Assembly (NCBI GenBank): GCA_964655355.1
Contig: CAZZMD010000008.1
Coordinates: 38,451-102,450, forward strand
Reading direction: 5' to 3'
DNA: 64,000 nucleotides
Origin: CALGDE01 sp964655355
GTDB taxonomy: Bacteria > Cyanobacteriota > Cyanobacteriia > CACIAM-69d
Under the pieces are notes generated by a model that saw only the letters and a program-made list of their open reading frames with translations, did no database searches and had not been told where the DNA came from. Shown here one piece after another: positions 25,871 through 34,494 of the stretch; position 1 is the first letter of the stretch; each line of letters begins with the position of its first letter. The position numbers were made by a program, and so were the translations under genes.

Positions 25871-26434
25871 ATGACTCGGTTGGTGGCGGATGGACGGTTC
25901 AAGGTCTGCGGTCTCCCCCCCCATGTCCGCGAGGAGATCGATCGCTTCCTCATAGCTGGCAATTTCCGCGGCTATGCCGAACTCCATGCCCGTGTCAATG
26001 AGTTACTCGCTCAGGAAGATCTGGAGATGGCGATCGCAAAAAGCTCCCTAATACGCTACGGCGCACGCCTAAGACAGGCGGTCCAACGATTGCGAAATCA
26101 AGTATTCGTCCTCCAAGAGCTACGCCGCGACTGGGACGAGGGCGCAGATGTAGCAGCAGGCGCAGGCTTACAACTGGTCCTATCGGAATTGGTCGCACGC
26201 TTAGCCGACGGCGGCGAGGAGTTATCGGTTAAGGAATTATTGGATCTGGGGCGGGCGATCGCCGAGGTGCGACAACTCCAGGATGAGGTAGCGGGCGCAG
26301 GACTCAAGGGCGTCGAAACCGCCGTAAGTGGCGGACTCAGAGCGGAAACCCTAAGAACGATTGACGCCACGATTTTAGGGATTGTTGCTGCTGATGGCGC
26401 GGAGGATCCGGGGGAGCAAGACGATGATCAGTGA
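25871..26434 (+). CDS. Terminase small subunit-like protein (Mu gp27/DUF3486 type)
   Basis: In this 187-residue protein the N-terminal half has the family pattern: L-P-P-H-V-R-E-E-I-D-R-F-L followed by F-R-G-Y-A-E-L and I-A-K-S-S-L-I-R-Y-G. This is a DNA-binding HTH followed by a long helical region. Gp27 is thought to be the small packaging subunit in Mu. It overlaps the large-subunit gene by 11 bp. Confidence 0.85.
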   Translation: MTRLVADGRFKVCGLPPHVREEIDRFLIAGNFRGYAELHARVNELLAQEDLEMAIAKSSLIRYGARLRQAVQRLRNQVFVLQELRRDWDEGADVAAGAGLQLVLSELVARLADGGEELSVKELLDLGRAIAEVRQLQDEVAGAGLKGVETAVSGGLRAETLRTIDATILGIVAADGAEDPGEQDDDQ

Positions 26435-27851
26435 GGTGCAAACGGGCGAGCCTAGGGCTCCATATTTTTTGCCTTACCAGGTGCGATGGTTGGCGGATTC
26501 GTCGCGGTTTCGCGTTTGGGAAAAGTCCCGGCGTATCGGCGCTACTTATGTGGTGGCGTTTGAATGTGTCCGGGCGGCGATTCCGGCAGTCGGCGCGGTG
26601 GAGTCCTTTTTTAGCTCGGCAAGTTTGGCAACGGCGAAAGAATTTATTGCCGATTGTTTGGTCTTTGCCCGCATGTATGGCGTCGCCGCCCAGGAGTTGG
26701 GCGAGCTGGGCTTCGATGAAAAAAAGGGCGTCGGTGCCGTCGGACTAAAATTTGAAAATGGCAAACGCATTGTCGCCCTAAGTCGCAGTCCATCGGGATT
26801 TCGCGGACGGGGACGACGGGGCGATCGCCTGGTATTGGATGAGTTTGCATTCCATCCCCAGGACGAGGAAATGTGGCGAGCCGTCGTCCCGGCCATGACC
26901 TGGGGCGGCAGCGTTTCGATTGTGTCGTCCCATTCAGGCGTCCGCGGACGTTTTGCGGAATTGGTGGAACAGGCGCGGGAGTCCTCGGAAAACCCATGGT
27001 CCTTGCATCGCACCACCATCTATGACGCCGTCGCCGATGGATTAGCCGATAAAGTCCTGGGGCGATCGCTCTCCATCGACGAACGCAATAACTGGATTGA
27101 AGGGTTGCGATCGGGCTGTGGCGATGAGGTGACTTGGCGGCGCGAATTTTGCTGCGATCCCACTGAGGCGGCGGGGGCTTGGTTGTCCTGGGAGTTGATC
27201 GGCGCGGCGGAGTCGGACGCGGCGGGGGATCCTGATGCTTATGCCGGTGGGGTTTGTTTTGTGGGTTTTGATGTGGCGCGGCGGCGCGATTGGTCGGTCA
27301 TTTGGGTCGTTGAGGCGGTGGGGGATGTGTTTTGGACCCGCGAGGTGATTTCCCTCAAAAATGTTGCGTTTGAGGAGCAGTTGAACCACCTGCGCCGCGT
27401 CATGAAAAAGTTTCGCGTGGTCAGATTATCCATTGATCAGACGGGGATGGGTGAGGTGATCGTCGAACAGGCAAAAAGTGCTTTTGGTGCGGCGCGGGTC
27501 CAGGGGGTCGTTTTTTCCGCGGCAACGAAGCGCAATCTCGCCATCCTGATTAAGCAAAATTTTGAGTCCGGTTCCGTCAGAATTCCTCGCGATCGCACCA
27601 TTCGCACCTCCCATGCCGCAATCCGACGCACGGTCACAAAGTCTGGGATGCCTTCCTTCGAAGCGCCGCGATCGCACGATTCGGGCCATGGGGATCAGTT
27701 CTGGGCTCACGCGCTCGCCCTATACGGCTCCCTCGCAGGATCAGGTCCCCTCAGGTTCGATGCTTCGCGCGATCGACGGTGGGCGGATTCTCGATCAGGG
27801 TTGTCCGGTTTTGGTTTGGGCGATCGCAGGGGGGGGCGATCGCTTTTTTAG
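26424..27851 (+). CDS. Terminase large subunit (Mu gp28-like)
   Basis: This 475-residue packaging motor has a Walker A-like E-K-S-R-R-I-G-A-T (33-41), typical of the Arg-rich variant in this family, and a Walker B L-V-L-D-E-F at ~135. A C-terminal RNase H-like nuclease domain starts at F-V-G-F-D-V-A-R-R-R-D-W (~279-290), with a later acidic S-I-D-Q-T-G-M-G. The ATG at 26424 is preceded by GGGGAG and overlaps the small-subunit gene. The last 30 residues are Arg/Gly/Ser-rich. Confidence 0.92.
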   Translation: MISEVQTGEPRAPYFLPYQVRWLADSSRFRVWEKSRRIGATYVVAFECVRAAIPAVGAVESFFSSASLATAKEFIADCLVFARMYGVAAQELGELGFDEKKGVGAVGLKFENGKRIVALSRSPSGFRGRGRRGDRLVLDEFAFHPQDEEMWRAVVPAMTWGGSVSIVSSHSGVRGRFAELVEQARESSENPWSLHRTTIYDAVADGLADKVLGRSLSIDERNNWIEGLRSGCGDEVTWRREFCCDPTEAAGAWLSWELIGAAESDAAGDPDAYAGGVCFVGFDVARRRDWSVIWVVEAVGDVFWTREVISLKNVAFEEQLNHLRRVMKKFRVVRLSIDQTGMGEVIVEQAKSAFGAARVQGVVFSAATKRNLAILIKQNFESGSVRIPRDRTIRTSHAAIRRTVTKSGMPSFEAPRSHDSGHGDQFWAHALALYGSLAGSGPLRFDASRDRRWADSRSGLSGFGLGDRRGGRSLF

Positions 27852-27875
27852 ATCGGTGGAGCGCGGAGTCTCTGA

Positions 27876-27930
27876 GGGGGCGCTGCCCCCCGTCCCCCCG
27901 CTTAAGGGTCATGGACCCTTAAGAATCCCG
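27876..27930 (+). repeat. Double-hairpin repeat R6
   Basis: GGGGGC-GCT-GCCCCC, then CTTAAGGGTC-ATG-GACCCTTAAG and AATCCCG, beginning 24 nt after the terminase stop codon and ending 32 nt before the portal start. Confidence 0.9.
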
Positions 27931-27962
27931 GTTGATTGTTCTTTGTTCTTTAGGTGGTTCTC

Positions 27963-29300
27963 ATGGTTCTCAATAAGCGACGGGTTCGTACGGGCGTCGA
28001 GCTAGCAGGGCTTTCGGGCGATCGCGATCGCGCGTTCGATCCCGCTGGGGTCCTAGCCCCCATCGATCAAATCTTTGTCGATCAAATGAATGGTGATTAC
28101 GAGGTCTACGATGCCCTCCTCCAAGATTCTCAGGTCAATGCCTGTTATCAACAGCGCGAGCTAGCAGTAACCTCGAAACCCTGGGAGGTCATCCCCCCAG
28201 GCACCGAATCCCAACCCACAACCGACCTCGAACGCCGATTGAGCGATCGCGTCACCGAGTATTTGCGCTCCATCGAGTGGGATGAAATTACCTCACAAAT
28301 GTTGCGCTGTCGACACTATGGATTCCGCATCGCAGAGTTGCTATGGCAGGTCCGCGGCGGCGAGGTCCAACTCCCACACATTAAGGTGCGCCGCAATCAA
28401 CGCTTCCGATTTGGTGCCGACCTATTGCCCCGCCTCGTAACCGATGAAGAGCCCGATGGCGTCCCGGTGCCAGAGCATAATTTTTGGTGGATTACCTCCG
28501 GCGCATCCCATGGCGATGATCCCTATGGCGTCGGCGGCAGCGCCCTATATTGGTTGGTCAAAATCAAACAACAAGCCCTAAAAGCCTGGCTCAACCACCT
28601 CGAAACCCTCACCATCCCCACCGTCGTCGGCGTCCATCCCCCCAGCGCATCCCTCGAAGAACGCATGGATTTGTTGGAAGCAGCCCAGGCGATCGCCGAT
28701 GGCGCAAAGGCAATCCGCATCAGCGATGAATCCGTCATCAAACTCCTCGAGGCAACCCGCTCCGCCACCACCGATTATCCCGCCCTCATCGATCGCATGG
28801 ATGGCGCGATCGCCAAGGTCATCCTCTCCCAAACCATGACCACCGACGACGGCTCCAGCCTCGCCCAAGGTCAGGTTCACAAAGCAGTCCGGGACGAGAT
28901 TGTCGAAGCCGATGCGATGTTGGTTTGTGAGAGTTTTAATCGCCAAGTCATCGCCCCCTGGGTCTTCTGGAATTGGGGTCCAACCGTCCGCGCGCCCCGA
29001 GTCTCTCGTCTCCTGGAGGGTCCTGTGGATCTGGGGGCTGTGGCTCTGCGCGATCGCCGGTTGGCAAGCATGGGGTTCTTGCGATCGGTCGAGTCCGTCC
29101 GCGAGGTCTATGGCGATGGCTTTGTGTTTGTCGGCTCCGATTCGCTGGAGGAAAAGGCGAATGAAGAGTCCACCCAAGAGTCTACTCAAGAGTCTACGGA
29201 GGATACCGGGGTGGAGTTGGAGGTTCAGCCGGGGGGGATTGTTTTGGATGCCTTTGATGGCGGGGATTCGGATCCGGTGCCCCTGGAGGGGAATGGTTAA
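27963..29300 (+). CDS. Portal protein (Mu gp29/DUF935 type)
   Basis: This 445-residue portal forms the DNA channel at one capsid vertex. Family traits include Y-E-V-Y-D-A-L-L-Q-D-S-Q-V near the N-terminus, the K-P-W-E-V-I-P segment, the Y-G-F-R-I-A-E-L-L-W block, and I-L-S-Q-T-M-T-T-D. I used the ATG at 27963, with TAGGTGG upstream, in preference to a GTG three codons earlier. The C-terminus has a low-complexity E-S-T-Q repeat and an acidic end. Confidence 0.93.
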   Translation: MVLNKRRVRTGVELAGLSGDRDRAFDPAGVLAPIDQIFVDQMNGDYEVYDALLQDSQVNACYQQRELAVTSKPWEVIPPGTESQPTTDLERRLSDRVTEYLRSIEWDEITSQMLRCRHYGFRIAELLWQVRGGEVQLPHIKVRRNQRFRFGADLLPRLVTDEEPDGVPVPEHNFWWITSGASHGDDPYGVGGSALYWLVKIKQQALKAWLNHLETLTIPTVVGVHPPSASLEERMDLLEAAQAIADGAKAIRISDESVIKLLEATRSATTDYPALIDRMDGAIAKVILSQTMTTDDGSSLAQGQVHKAVRDEIVEADAMLVCESFNRQVIAPWVFWNWGPTVRAPRVSRLLEGPVDLGAVALRDRRLASMGFLRSVESVREVYGDGFVFVGSDSLEEKANEESTQESTQESTEDTGVELEVQPGGIVLDAFDGGDSDPVPLEGNG

Positions 29301-29315
29301 GGTTTGTGAGGTGAT

Positions 29316-29336
29316 GCTCCCCTTTTTTGGGGGAGC
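29316..29336 (+). other. Short hairpin after the portal gene
   Basis: GCTCCCC-TTTTTT-GGGGGAGC forms a strong stem 15 nt after the portal stop. The T run is in the loop and none follows the stem, so termination is uncertain. This junction holds this hairpin rather than an R element. Confidence 0.45.
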
Positions 29337-29484
29337 GCTGTTAGCCTATGTCCGTCCAGCTTTTTGTGATGTGTACGATCCTGTAAACATTGCTGGGCTG
29401 GCATAGTCTTAATTGCTCCCTGCCAAGGGTTGCTTGACGGGGGCTTTTGTTGCCCTCTGCTTATCTCACAGGAATGGTGATTCT

Positions 29485-30507
29485 ATGGCGGATGAGTTAA
29501 CTGAAAATAATCCGGAAGAGCCTAAGCAAGAGGCGTTAACTGCAGGCGATCCAGAAGGGACTAAGCCAGAAGAGGATATGCCTGATGAGGTGGACTGCTC
29601 AGGCGATCTTGATCTGAGGAAGATGAAGACACTGTCACCCCTACTTGCTGCTGGATTCGTGGGGGGAATTTGTCATCCAGGAGTCAATTTCATTACCTCA
29701 AAAAATGTTTGTGGTTTTGATTCTCCGTCTGACTTCTCTCCTTCTCCCTTGCCAAGTCCGACTTCCTCTCCTTCGCCGGTTTCCACCGCTTCTATTGCTA
29801 CTCTGCCTGAAACGCCGACCAAAACCGATACTCCAATTGTTGGCTGTGAAACGGGTTGGTATATTCTCTTTTCTATTATTGTTGGAACATTTATTGGTCC
29901 TGCGGCTGCGATGGCGTCGATTGGGATGCCGACCAGGAGAAATTTGAATCGCTTGTTGATTTCATCAATTTTGCTGGGAGCATTTCTTCCGTCGACGATT
30001 ACAACACTCCAAGAGGGAGTCGAAAGTAATCAGGCGCAGGCGAAGAAAGAGGCTCAGCTGCAAGAAAGAGATGCTGAGATAGAGGCGAATAGAGAGGCGA
30101 CTTTTGAGGCGAGCAAGCAGGCCCTTGCGGATGCGGAAAGCCTCTCTTTAGTGGGTACAGACAATAATATACGGTTTGAGGTTTTAAGATTGCGTTTGAT
30201 CGCTCTTCAAACTAATGCTTGTTCTTCTAATAATAGAGCAACAATTTCAAAGAGTATTGAGGATTTGAATAGCATCAGAAGGGATATAGGATCAGCAGAT
30301 TCTGACGAGAGGAGAGCAAGTGCCAATCGGCAAATTGATCTGGTGGGGAGCCGCGTGGAAAATTGTTTGGCTGATGCGCCGGTGATTAAGCCAACTCCGG
30401 TTCCGACCCCAGCGCTGAATCCATCGCCAGCTGAGCCATCACAAGATGCAGCACCGCCAACCGATGGTTCAGCTCCGCCTCCTGAGGAGGAGGAGGAGGG
30501 CGAATAG
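29485..30507 (+). CDS. Accessory membrane coiled-coil protein inserted in the head operon
   Basis: This 340-residue protein is of unknown family. An acidic N-terminus (~1-45) is followed by a weak hydrophobic stretch (~50-70), a Ser/Pro-rich linker, two clear membrane helices (~118-145 and ~150-170) and a charged coiled coil (~175-225). The tail is Pro/Ala-rich and Glu-ended. Base composition is more AT-rich than the flanking phage genes. In Mu-like phages the MuF-type head morphogenesis gene normally follows the portal; this protein occupies that slot but has no MuF features. The start at 29485 has GGA ten bases upstream. Confidence 0.7.
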   Translation: MADELTENNPEEPKQEALTAGDPEGTKPEEDMPDEVDCSGDLDLRKMKTLSPLLAAGFVGGICHPGVNFITSKNVCGFDSPSDFSPSPLPSPTSSPSPVSTASIATLPETPTKTDTPIVGCETGWYILFSIIVGTFIGPAAAMASIGMPTRRNLNRLLISSILLGAFLPSTITTLQEGVESNQAQAKKEAQLQERDAEIEANREATFEASKQALADAESLSLVGTDNNIRFEVLRLRLIALQTNACSSNNRATISKSIEDLNSIRRDIGSADSDERRASANRQIDLVGSRVENCLADAPVIKPTPVPTPALNPSPAEPSQDAAPPTDGSAPPPEEEEEGE

Positions 30508-30528
30508 TCTGGGGAAGGGTAGCTTTGC

Positions 30529-30581
30529 GGGGGCTTTGCCCCCACTCCCCCACTTAAGGGATATATCCCTTAAGAATCCCT
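30529..30581 (+). repeat. Double-hairpin repeat R7
   Basis: GGGGGC-TTT-GCCCCC, then the near-continuous palindrome CTTAAGGGAT-AT-ATCCCTTAAG and AATCCCT. It starts 21 nt after a stop codon. The distal stem pairs are changed on both arms relative to R1. Confidence 0.88.
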
Positions 30582-30672
30582 GTATCAGCTTGCAAAGGGT
30601 TGCCCCTACCGGGCGCGGTTTTCGCGTTTTACGGTGGGGGCAATTCTGTGTTTCTAGCAACGGGGGCGGGCG

Positions 30673-31701
30673 ATGGTTGCTGTGGCGGTTGCGCCGGTTG
30701 AAATTTCTTGTGTGGGCTCGGCCGTGGATGGCTCGGGGACGGTTTGGCAGATCTCACATCAGATGCTAAGCGAGGTGGCGGAGTCTTACGACCCTCAAGT
30801 CCATGTCGCGCCGATTCTTATTAATCACGATGTCGATCGCGGCAATTTTGGCCTCGTCGAGTCGCTTTCTTTCGATGGGCGATCGCTCCTCGCGGTCCCT
30901 CACAAAGTCGATCCCGAGTTCGCGGAGTGGGTCAATGATGGCCGCTGGCCGCGACTGTCGGCAGGGTTCTATTCCCCTGATTGTCCCGCGAATCCCTTTC
31001 CGGGCATGTGGGCCCTAAAAGAGTTTTCCGTGGTCCAAATTCCCGGCGTTAAAGGGCTCGCCGAGCCTGAGTTTACGGAACCGGCGGACGAAGGTGTCCT
31101 CTATTTCGCGGCGGAGTTATCCCCCGATGAAATGCCCGAGGAAACCCCTGAGGAAACTCCTGAAACTCCTGAGGAGGATGACGAGCTGGCAACGGTTCGC
31201 GCGGCGGTTCGCGAGGAGTTGCGATCGCTCATTGAGGCGGAGTTACGGGCGGAATTAGACGCTCGCCGCCTGGATTTGGAACAGCGCGAACGGGCTTTGG
31301 CGGAGCGGTTGGCGGTGCGTGAGGCGGATGAGGCGGATATTCGCTTTTTGGAGGGCGAGGTTCAACAGGGATTTCCTCCCTTTCTCATCCCCCAGTCGCG
31401 AGTGGTCCTTCAGGCCCTGCGCGATGCTCAGCCGATTGTTTTTGGTGAGGGCGATGCGCAAACGCAAATTTCTCCCCGCGGGGCGTTTATGGAGGTCCTT
31501 GAGGGGGTGCGCTTGCAGGGGGTGTCTTTCGCCGTCGGCGATGGGCTTGCTGCTGAGGATTTAGGCTCGGGCTCCCGATCGCGATCGCCTCTTGAGGTGG
31601 CGGCGCGGGCGCGCGAGATTCGGGCGGGTGCTGCCGCGTTGGGTGAAAAAATTACGGTTTCGGAGGCGGTCCGTAGGGCTGGTGATGAGTATGTGGGCTA
31701 A
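30673..31701 (+). CDS. Head maturation protease with scaffold-like C-terminus (probable)
   Basis: In this 342-residue protein, residues ~35-135 (I-L-I-N-H-D-V-D-R-G-N-F-G and L-S-A-G-F-Y-S-P-D) resemble the phage capsid protease region that follows the portal in Mu-like genomes. Residues ~150-225 are an acidic, Glu-rich helical coiled coil as in scaffolds. Candidate catalytic His is in N-H-D and Ser in L-S-A-G. It overlaps the next gene by 17 bp. Assignment rests on order and this two-part layout. Confidence 0.6.
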   Translation: MVAVAVAPVEISCVGSAVDGSGTVWQISHQMLSEVAESYDPQVHVAPILINHDVDRGNFGLVESLSFDGRSLLAVPHKVDPEFAEWVNDGRWPRLSAGFYSPDCPANPFPGMWALKEFSVVQIPGVKGLAEPEFTEPADEGVLYFAAELSPDEMPEETPEETPETPEEDDELATVRAAVREELRSLIEAELRAELDARRLDLEQRERALAERLAVREADEADIRFLEGEVQQGFPPFLIPQSRVVLQALRDAQPIVFGEGDAQTQISPRGAFMEVLEGVRLQGVSFAVGDGLAAEDLGSGSRSRSPLEVAARAREIRAGAAALGEKITVSEAVRRAGDEYVG

Positions 31702-32059
31702 TCCTACTTTGGTTAAGGCGTTTGAGGCGAGTGACGCGATCGCTCGCTATTCTCTGGTTTCTCTCGGTCCGGTCGAAGGACAAGTGGCAGCCGCAACCGC
31801 GGCAACTGACACCTGTCTCGGTGTCTCCCGCGAAGTCGATGCGATCGCTGGGGAATGTTGTGATGTTGTCCTCACTGGGGTCGCTAAGGTCCGGGTCGGT
31901 GGCGCGGTCGCTCTTGGGGCTCAGGTTACTGCTGGTGCCGACGGGAAGGCGGTGACGGCGGCTTCGGGTAATCGTGTGGCTGGGATCGCTCTGGAAGCGG
32001 CGTCGGTGGATGGCGGGATTATTCCGGTGTTGTTGTCGCCTGGTGGTTTGACGGCGTAA
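31685..32059 (+). CDS. Capsid decoration protein (DUF2190-like)
   Basis: This 124-residue Ala/Val/Gly-rich beta protein contains L-G-V-S-R-E-V-D-A-I-A-G-E, V-G-G-A-V-A-L-G-A-Q-V-T-A-G-A-D-G-K-A and the G-I-A-L-E-A-A segment typical of capsid cement proteins. It lies between the protease and the major capsid gene, its usual place. Two ATGs (31685 and 31691) are possible starts. Confidence 0.75.
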   Translation: MSMWANPTLVKAFEASDAIARYSLVSLGPVEGQVAAATAATDTCLGVSREVDAIAGECCDVVLTGVAKVRVGGAVALGAQVTAGADGKAVTAASGNRVAGIALEAASVDGGIIPVLLSPGGLTA

Positions 32060-32071
32060 TTGGTGCGCGGC

Positions 32072-32126
32072 GGGGGCTTTGCCCCCGTAGCCCCCACCAA
32101 AGGGACAGGGTCCCTTTGGAATCCCG
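32072..32126 (+). repeat. Double-hairpin repeat R8
   Basis: GGGGGC-TTT-GCCCCC, then CCAAAGGGAC-AGG-GTCCCTTTGG and AATCCCG, beginning 12 nt after a stop codon. It is nearly identical to R10 over the whole element. Confidence 0.9.
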
Positions 32127-32169
32127 GGTTCAAGTTTTTTTTCGTTTCTGGTTTTTTTGAGGTTTTCCT

Positions 32170-33108
32170 ATGGCTTTGGGTAATCAAGCGCCGTTCCCTA
32201 CGGATGAGCAGCTAACGTCTATCGTTCTCGCATATCGCAATTCCACCCTGATCGGTGAGCTGGCAGCCCCAGTGACGCCGCTCCCCTCCAGCGAATATCG
32301 CTATCTCGAGTACGATCTTTTCGAAAGTTTCACGGTCCCCAATGCGATCGTCGGACGCACTAGTCGCCCCAGTCAGGTAGATGCTGGCGGCACCGAGCGA
32401 TCGGGCTTCACTAAGGATTACGGACTAGAATCCTATGTCCCGCGCCGGGATCTGGATCGCATGTCCGGTCAATATCGTCCCCTCGAACATAAGACGGAAT
32501 ATCTCGCCCAGTTGATGGCCCTCGACCATGAACGCCGCGTCGCCGAATTGTTGTTCGATCCCGCCATTTATCCTGCTGACAACAAAGAGGTGTTGTCGGG
32601 CACGGCGCAGTTTTCTGATTTCACCAATTCCGACCCCCTCGCTAAGTTGCTGGGTGTTATGGATTCCCTGGTTATGCGCCCTAACAAAATTGTCATGGGT
32701 CAGGGAGTATGGTCTGTCCTGCGTCGCCATCCCAAGTTGGTTCGCGCCTTTCATGGGAATGATGGTCAAGATGGGCTCGTCTCTCAAGCGTTCTTGGCGC
32801 AACTTTTGGAGGTCGATGAAGTCTTAGTAGGTCAGGGCTGGCTTAATTTGGCACGCGAGGGCGAACCCCCTAATTTGCAACGCGTTTGGGGGAATCATTT
32901 GCTGTTGTGTTACAGCGATCGCTTAAGTGGCCCCCAAAGTGGGTTAAGTTTTGCTTGGACTGGCCAGTTCGGCGATCGTTTTGCGACACAGATCGATGAA
33001 CCCCATATGGGGTTGCGCGGCGGCGTCACGGTCCGCACAGGGTGGGAAATTGATATCAAAGTGGCAGCGCCCTTCTTGGGGTATTTGCTGTCGGACGTTG
33101 TAGCTTAA
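32170..33108 (+). CDS. Major capsid protein
   Basis: This 312-residue protein has the gene order and layout of a HK97-fold major head protein: an N-terminal helix region, Y-R-Y-L-E-Y-D-L-F-E-S-F, a long central helix (H-E-R-R-V-A-E-L-L) and the P-N-K-I-V-M-G-Q-G-V-W-S-V-L-R-R-H-P block with the later L-L-E-V-D-E-V-L-V-G. It directly follows the decoration gene and precedes the gp36-like gene. Confidence 0.85.
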   Translation: MALGNQAPFPTDEQLTSIVLAYRNSTLIGELAAPVTPLPSSEYRYLEYDLFESFTVPNAIVGRTSRPSQVDAGGTERSGFTKDYGLESYVPRRDLDRMSGQYRPLEHKTEYLAQLMALDHERRVAELLFDPAIYPADNKEVLSGTAQFSDFTNSDPLAKLLGVMDSLVMRPNKIVMGQGVWSVLRRHPKLVRAFHGNDGQDGLVSQAFLAQLLEVDEVLVGQGWLNLAREGEPPNLQRVWGNHLLLCYSDRLSGPQSGLSFAWTGQFGDRFATQIDEPHMGLRGGVTVRTGWEIDIKVAAPFLGYLLSDVVA

Positions 33109-33134
33109 TTAACCCGTGCTCCGGGGATTTTACG

Positions 33135-33686
33135 ATGGCGATTAATCGTGCACGCTTTCAGATTATTGAACGGGTGGATTTGGGGATGCCGTTGGGCTTA
33201 GTCGACCCCCGCGCCCATGGCGGGCGTTCTATTGTGGTTGAATTGCAGGTTTCCAGGGGCGATCGCTTGATCCAGTTTGGCGCGGCGATCGCCACCACGG
33301 CTCCGGTCACCTATCCTGAGCCCCTGCCCGTGCCGGTCCCGGTGATTGAGCCGGATCTAATGACCGATCGCACCATCGCAACTCGGGCGATGGATGAGGC
33401 GATCGCCGATGCGGACGCGATCGCTGAGGCGGCTGAGGCGACGGCTGAGGCTGAGGCGGCGGCGGCGGTGTTTGCTGCTCAGACTGATATGACCCCTGGG
33501 AAGGGCGGAATCCCTGAGCTGGATCCCGCTGATGTGGTGGCTCAGTTGGACCCTAGGCTCGACCCTGGGACTAACCCTAAATCTGGGGCGAAGGCTGGGA
33601 CTAAGTCTGCAACCGGGGAGGTCAAACGCCGGCGATCGCGACGACGGAAGGGCGCTACCCAGAGCGCAACCCAGGAAGCGGGTTAG
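33135..33686 (+). CDS. Phage structural-region protein, unknown
   Basis: In this 183-residue protein an N-terminal ~55-residue folded-looking segment (R-F-Q-I-I-E-R-V-D-L-G-M-P-L) is followed by Pro-rich, then Ala/Glu-rich helical, and finally basic low-complexity sequence (K-R-R-R-S-R-R-R-K). It is located between capsid and gp36-like genes, where Mu-type phages carry a small gene of unclear role. Confidence 0.6.
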   Translation: MAINRARFQIIERVDLGMPLGLVDPRAHGGRSIVVELQVSRGDRLIQFGAAIATTAPVTYPEPLPVPVPVIEPDLMTDRTIATRAMDEAIADADAIAEAAEATAEAEAAAAVFAAQTDMTPGKGGIPELDPADVVAQLDPRLDPGTNPKSGAKAGTKSATGEVKRRRSRRRKGATQSATQEAG

Positions 33687-33714
33687 AGGTCGGTTTTGAG
33701 GGGGGATTGAGACG

Positions 33715-34173
33715 ATGAGTTATGCGACGGTGGCTGAGTTTGTGGCGGCGTTCCCTGCTGAGGCGGGGGTGTTGACCAATTTGGAGGATCCGGCGTCCAC
33801 GGTGGTGGATGAGCTGGAGTTGCAGGGGGCGTTGGATACGGCGTCGGCGGAGATTGATCTCTATTTGCGCGGGCGGTATGTATTGCCCCTGGAGTCGTTG
33901 GTGCCGTTGGATCCCGAGGATCCCGAGGCGTTGCCGGTCTATCCGGGGGTGTTGGTCGGCTGGTGTCGCGATATTGCGCGCTATCGGTTGGATCGGGTGC
34001 GACCTTCCGAGGATGTGCGCCGTCGCTATGATGATGCCATTCGCGGACTCGAGGCGATCGCGGCGGGAAAAGTGGATTTATTGGAGCTTGATGCTAGGGG
34101 CGGGAGTGCTCGGGCGATCGCGCGCGATCGGGTTTGGGATGGCGATCAGTTGTCGAAATTTGGCGTGCGTTAA
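33715..34173 (+). CDS. Mu gp36-like protein (DUF1320), head-tail connector
   Basis: This 152-residue helical protein carries the DUF1320 pattern: Y-A-T-V-A-E-F-V-A-A-F near the start, A-S-A-E-I-D-L-Y-L-R-G-R-Y in the middle and D-I-A-R-Y-R-L with R-R-R-Y-D-D-A-I towards the end. In Mu-like phages it is placed between capsid and tail genes and is thought to be an adaptor. A strong terminator follows ~125 bp downstream, beyond which the operon is interrupted by cargo. Confidence 0.85.
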   Translation: MSYATVAEFVAAFPAEAGVLTNLEDPASTVVDELELQGALDTASAEIDLYLRGRYVLPLESLVPLDPEDPEALPVYPGVLVGWCRDIARYRLDRVRPSEDVRRRYDDAIRGLEAIAAGKVDLLELDARGGSARAIARDRVWDGDQLSKFGVR

Positions 34174-34297
34174 GGCGTCTCGAGATGGCTTTTGTGAGTT
34201 CAATGTCCTCGATTGTATATCAATGGTGATATCCCGTGCGTGTCAATGGTGATATATCGACTATATTGACCATTAGGATGAATCGTTTTTCCTGAGT

Positions 34298-34322
34298 GGA
34301 GCCTTGCGGGGCTCCTTTTTTT
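34298..34322 (+). terminator. Rho-independent terminator after the gp36-like gene
   Basis: GGAGCC-TTGCGG-GGCTCC followed by seven T residues on the plus strand. It would stop the phage late transcript in the middle of the structural gene set, before the tail genes. Confidence 0.85.
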
Positions 34323-34421
34323 GGCATTTTTTCTATGGGTTTTTGGGATTTTTTGTCGCAAACGGCCCAGTTTTTTGACCGCGGATTTGCCATGATGGGG
34401 GGGTGCCTGTTCCTTGGTACG

Positions 34422-34461
34422 GGAGCCTTGCACCCTTTGGGTTGTGTGGGGTTCTTTTTTT
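34422..34461 (+). terminator. Second terminator-like hairpin
   Basis: A nested stem (GAGCC... ACCC-TTT-GGGT ...GGGTTC) is followed by TTTTTTT. It shares the string GAGCCTTGC with the terminator 120 bp upstream. Confidence 0.45.
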
Positions 34462-34494
34462 ATTGATGTTTTGTAAGTTCCTGGCGTGGGCGCT

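Larger units (their letters stand above)
34174..34494. other. Intergenic region at the left edge of the cargo block
   Basis: This 321 bp region holds no gene. It contains two direct copies of TCAATGGTGATAT 23 bp apart (34220-34232 and 34243-34255). The first is the right part of a dyad ATATCA-ATGG-TGATAT (34217-34232). A rho-independent terminator (34298-34322) and a second terminator-like hairpin (34422-34461) follow. The dyads could be regulator sites. Confidence 0.55.
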
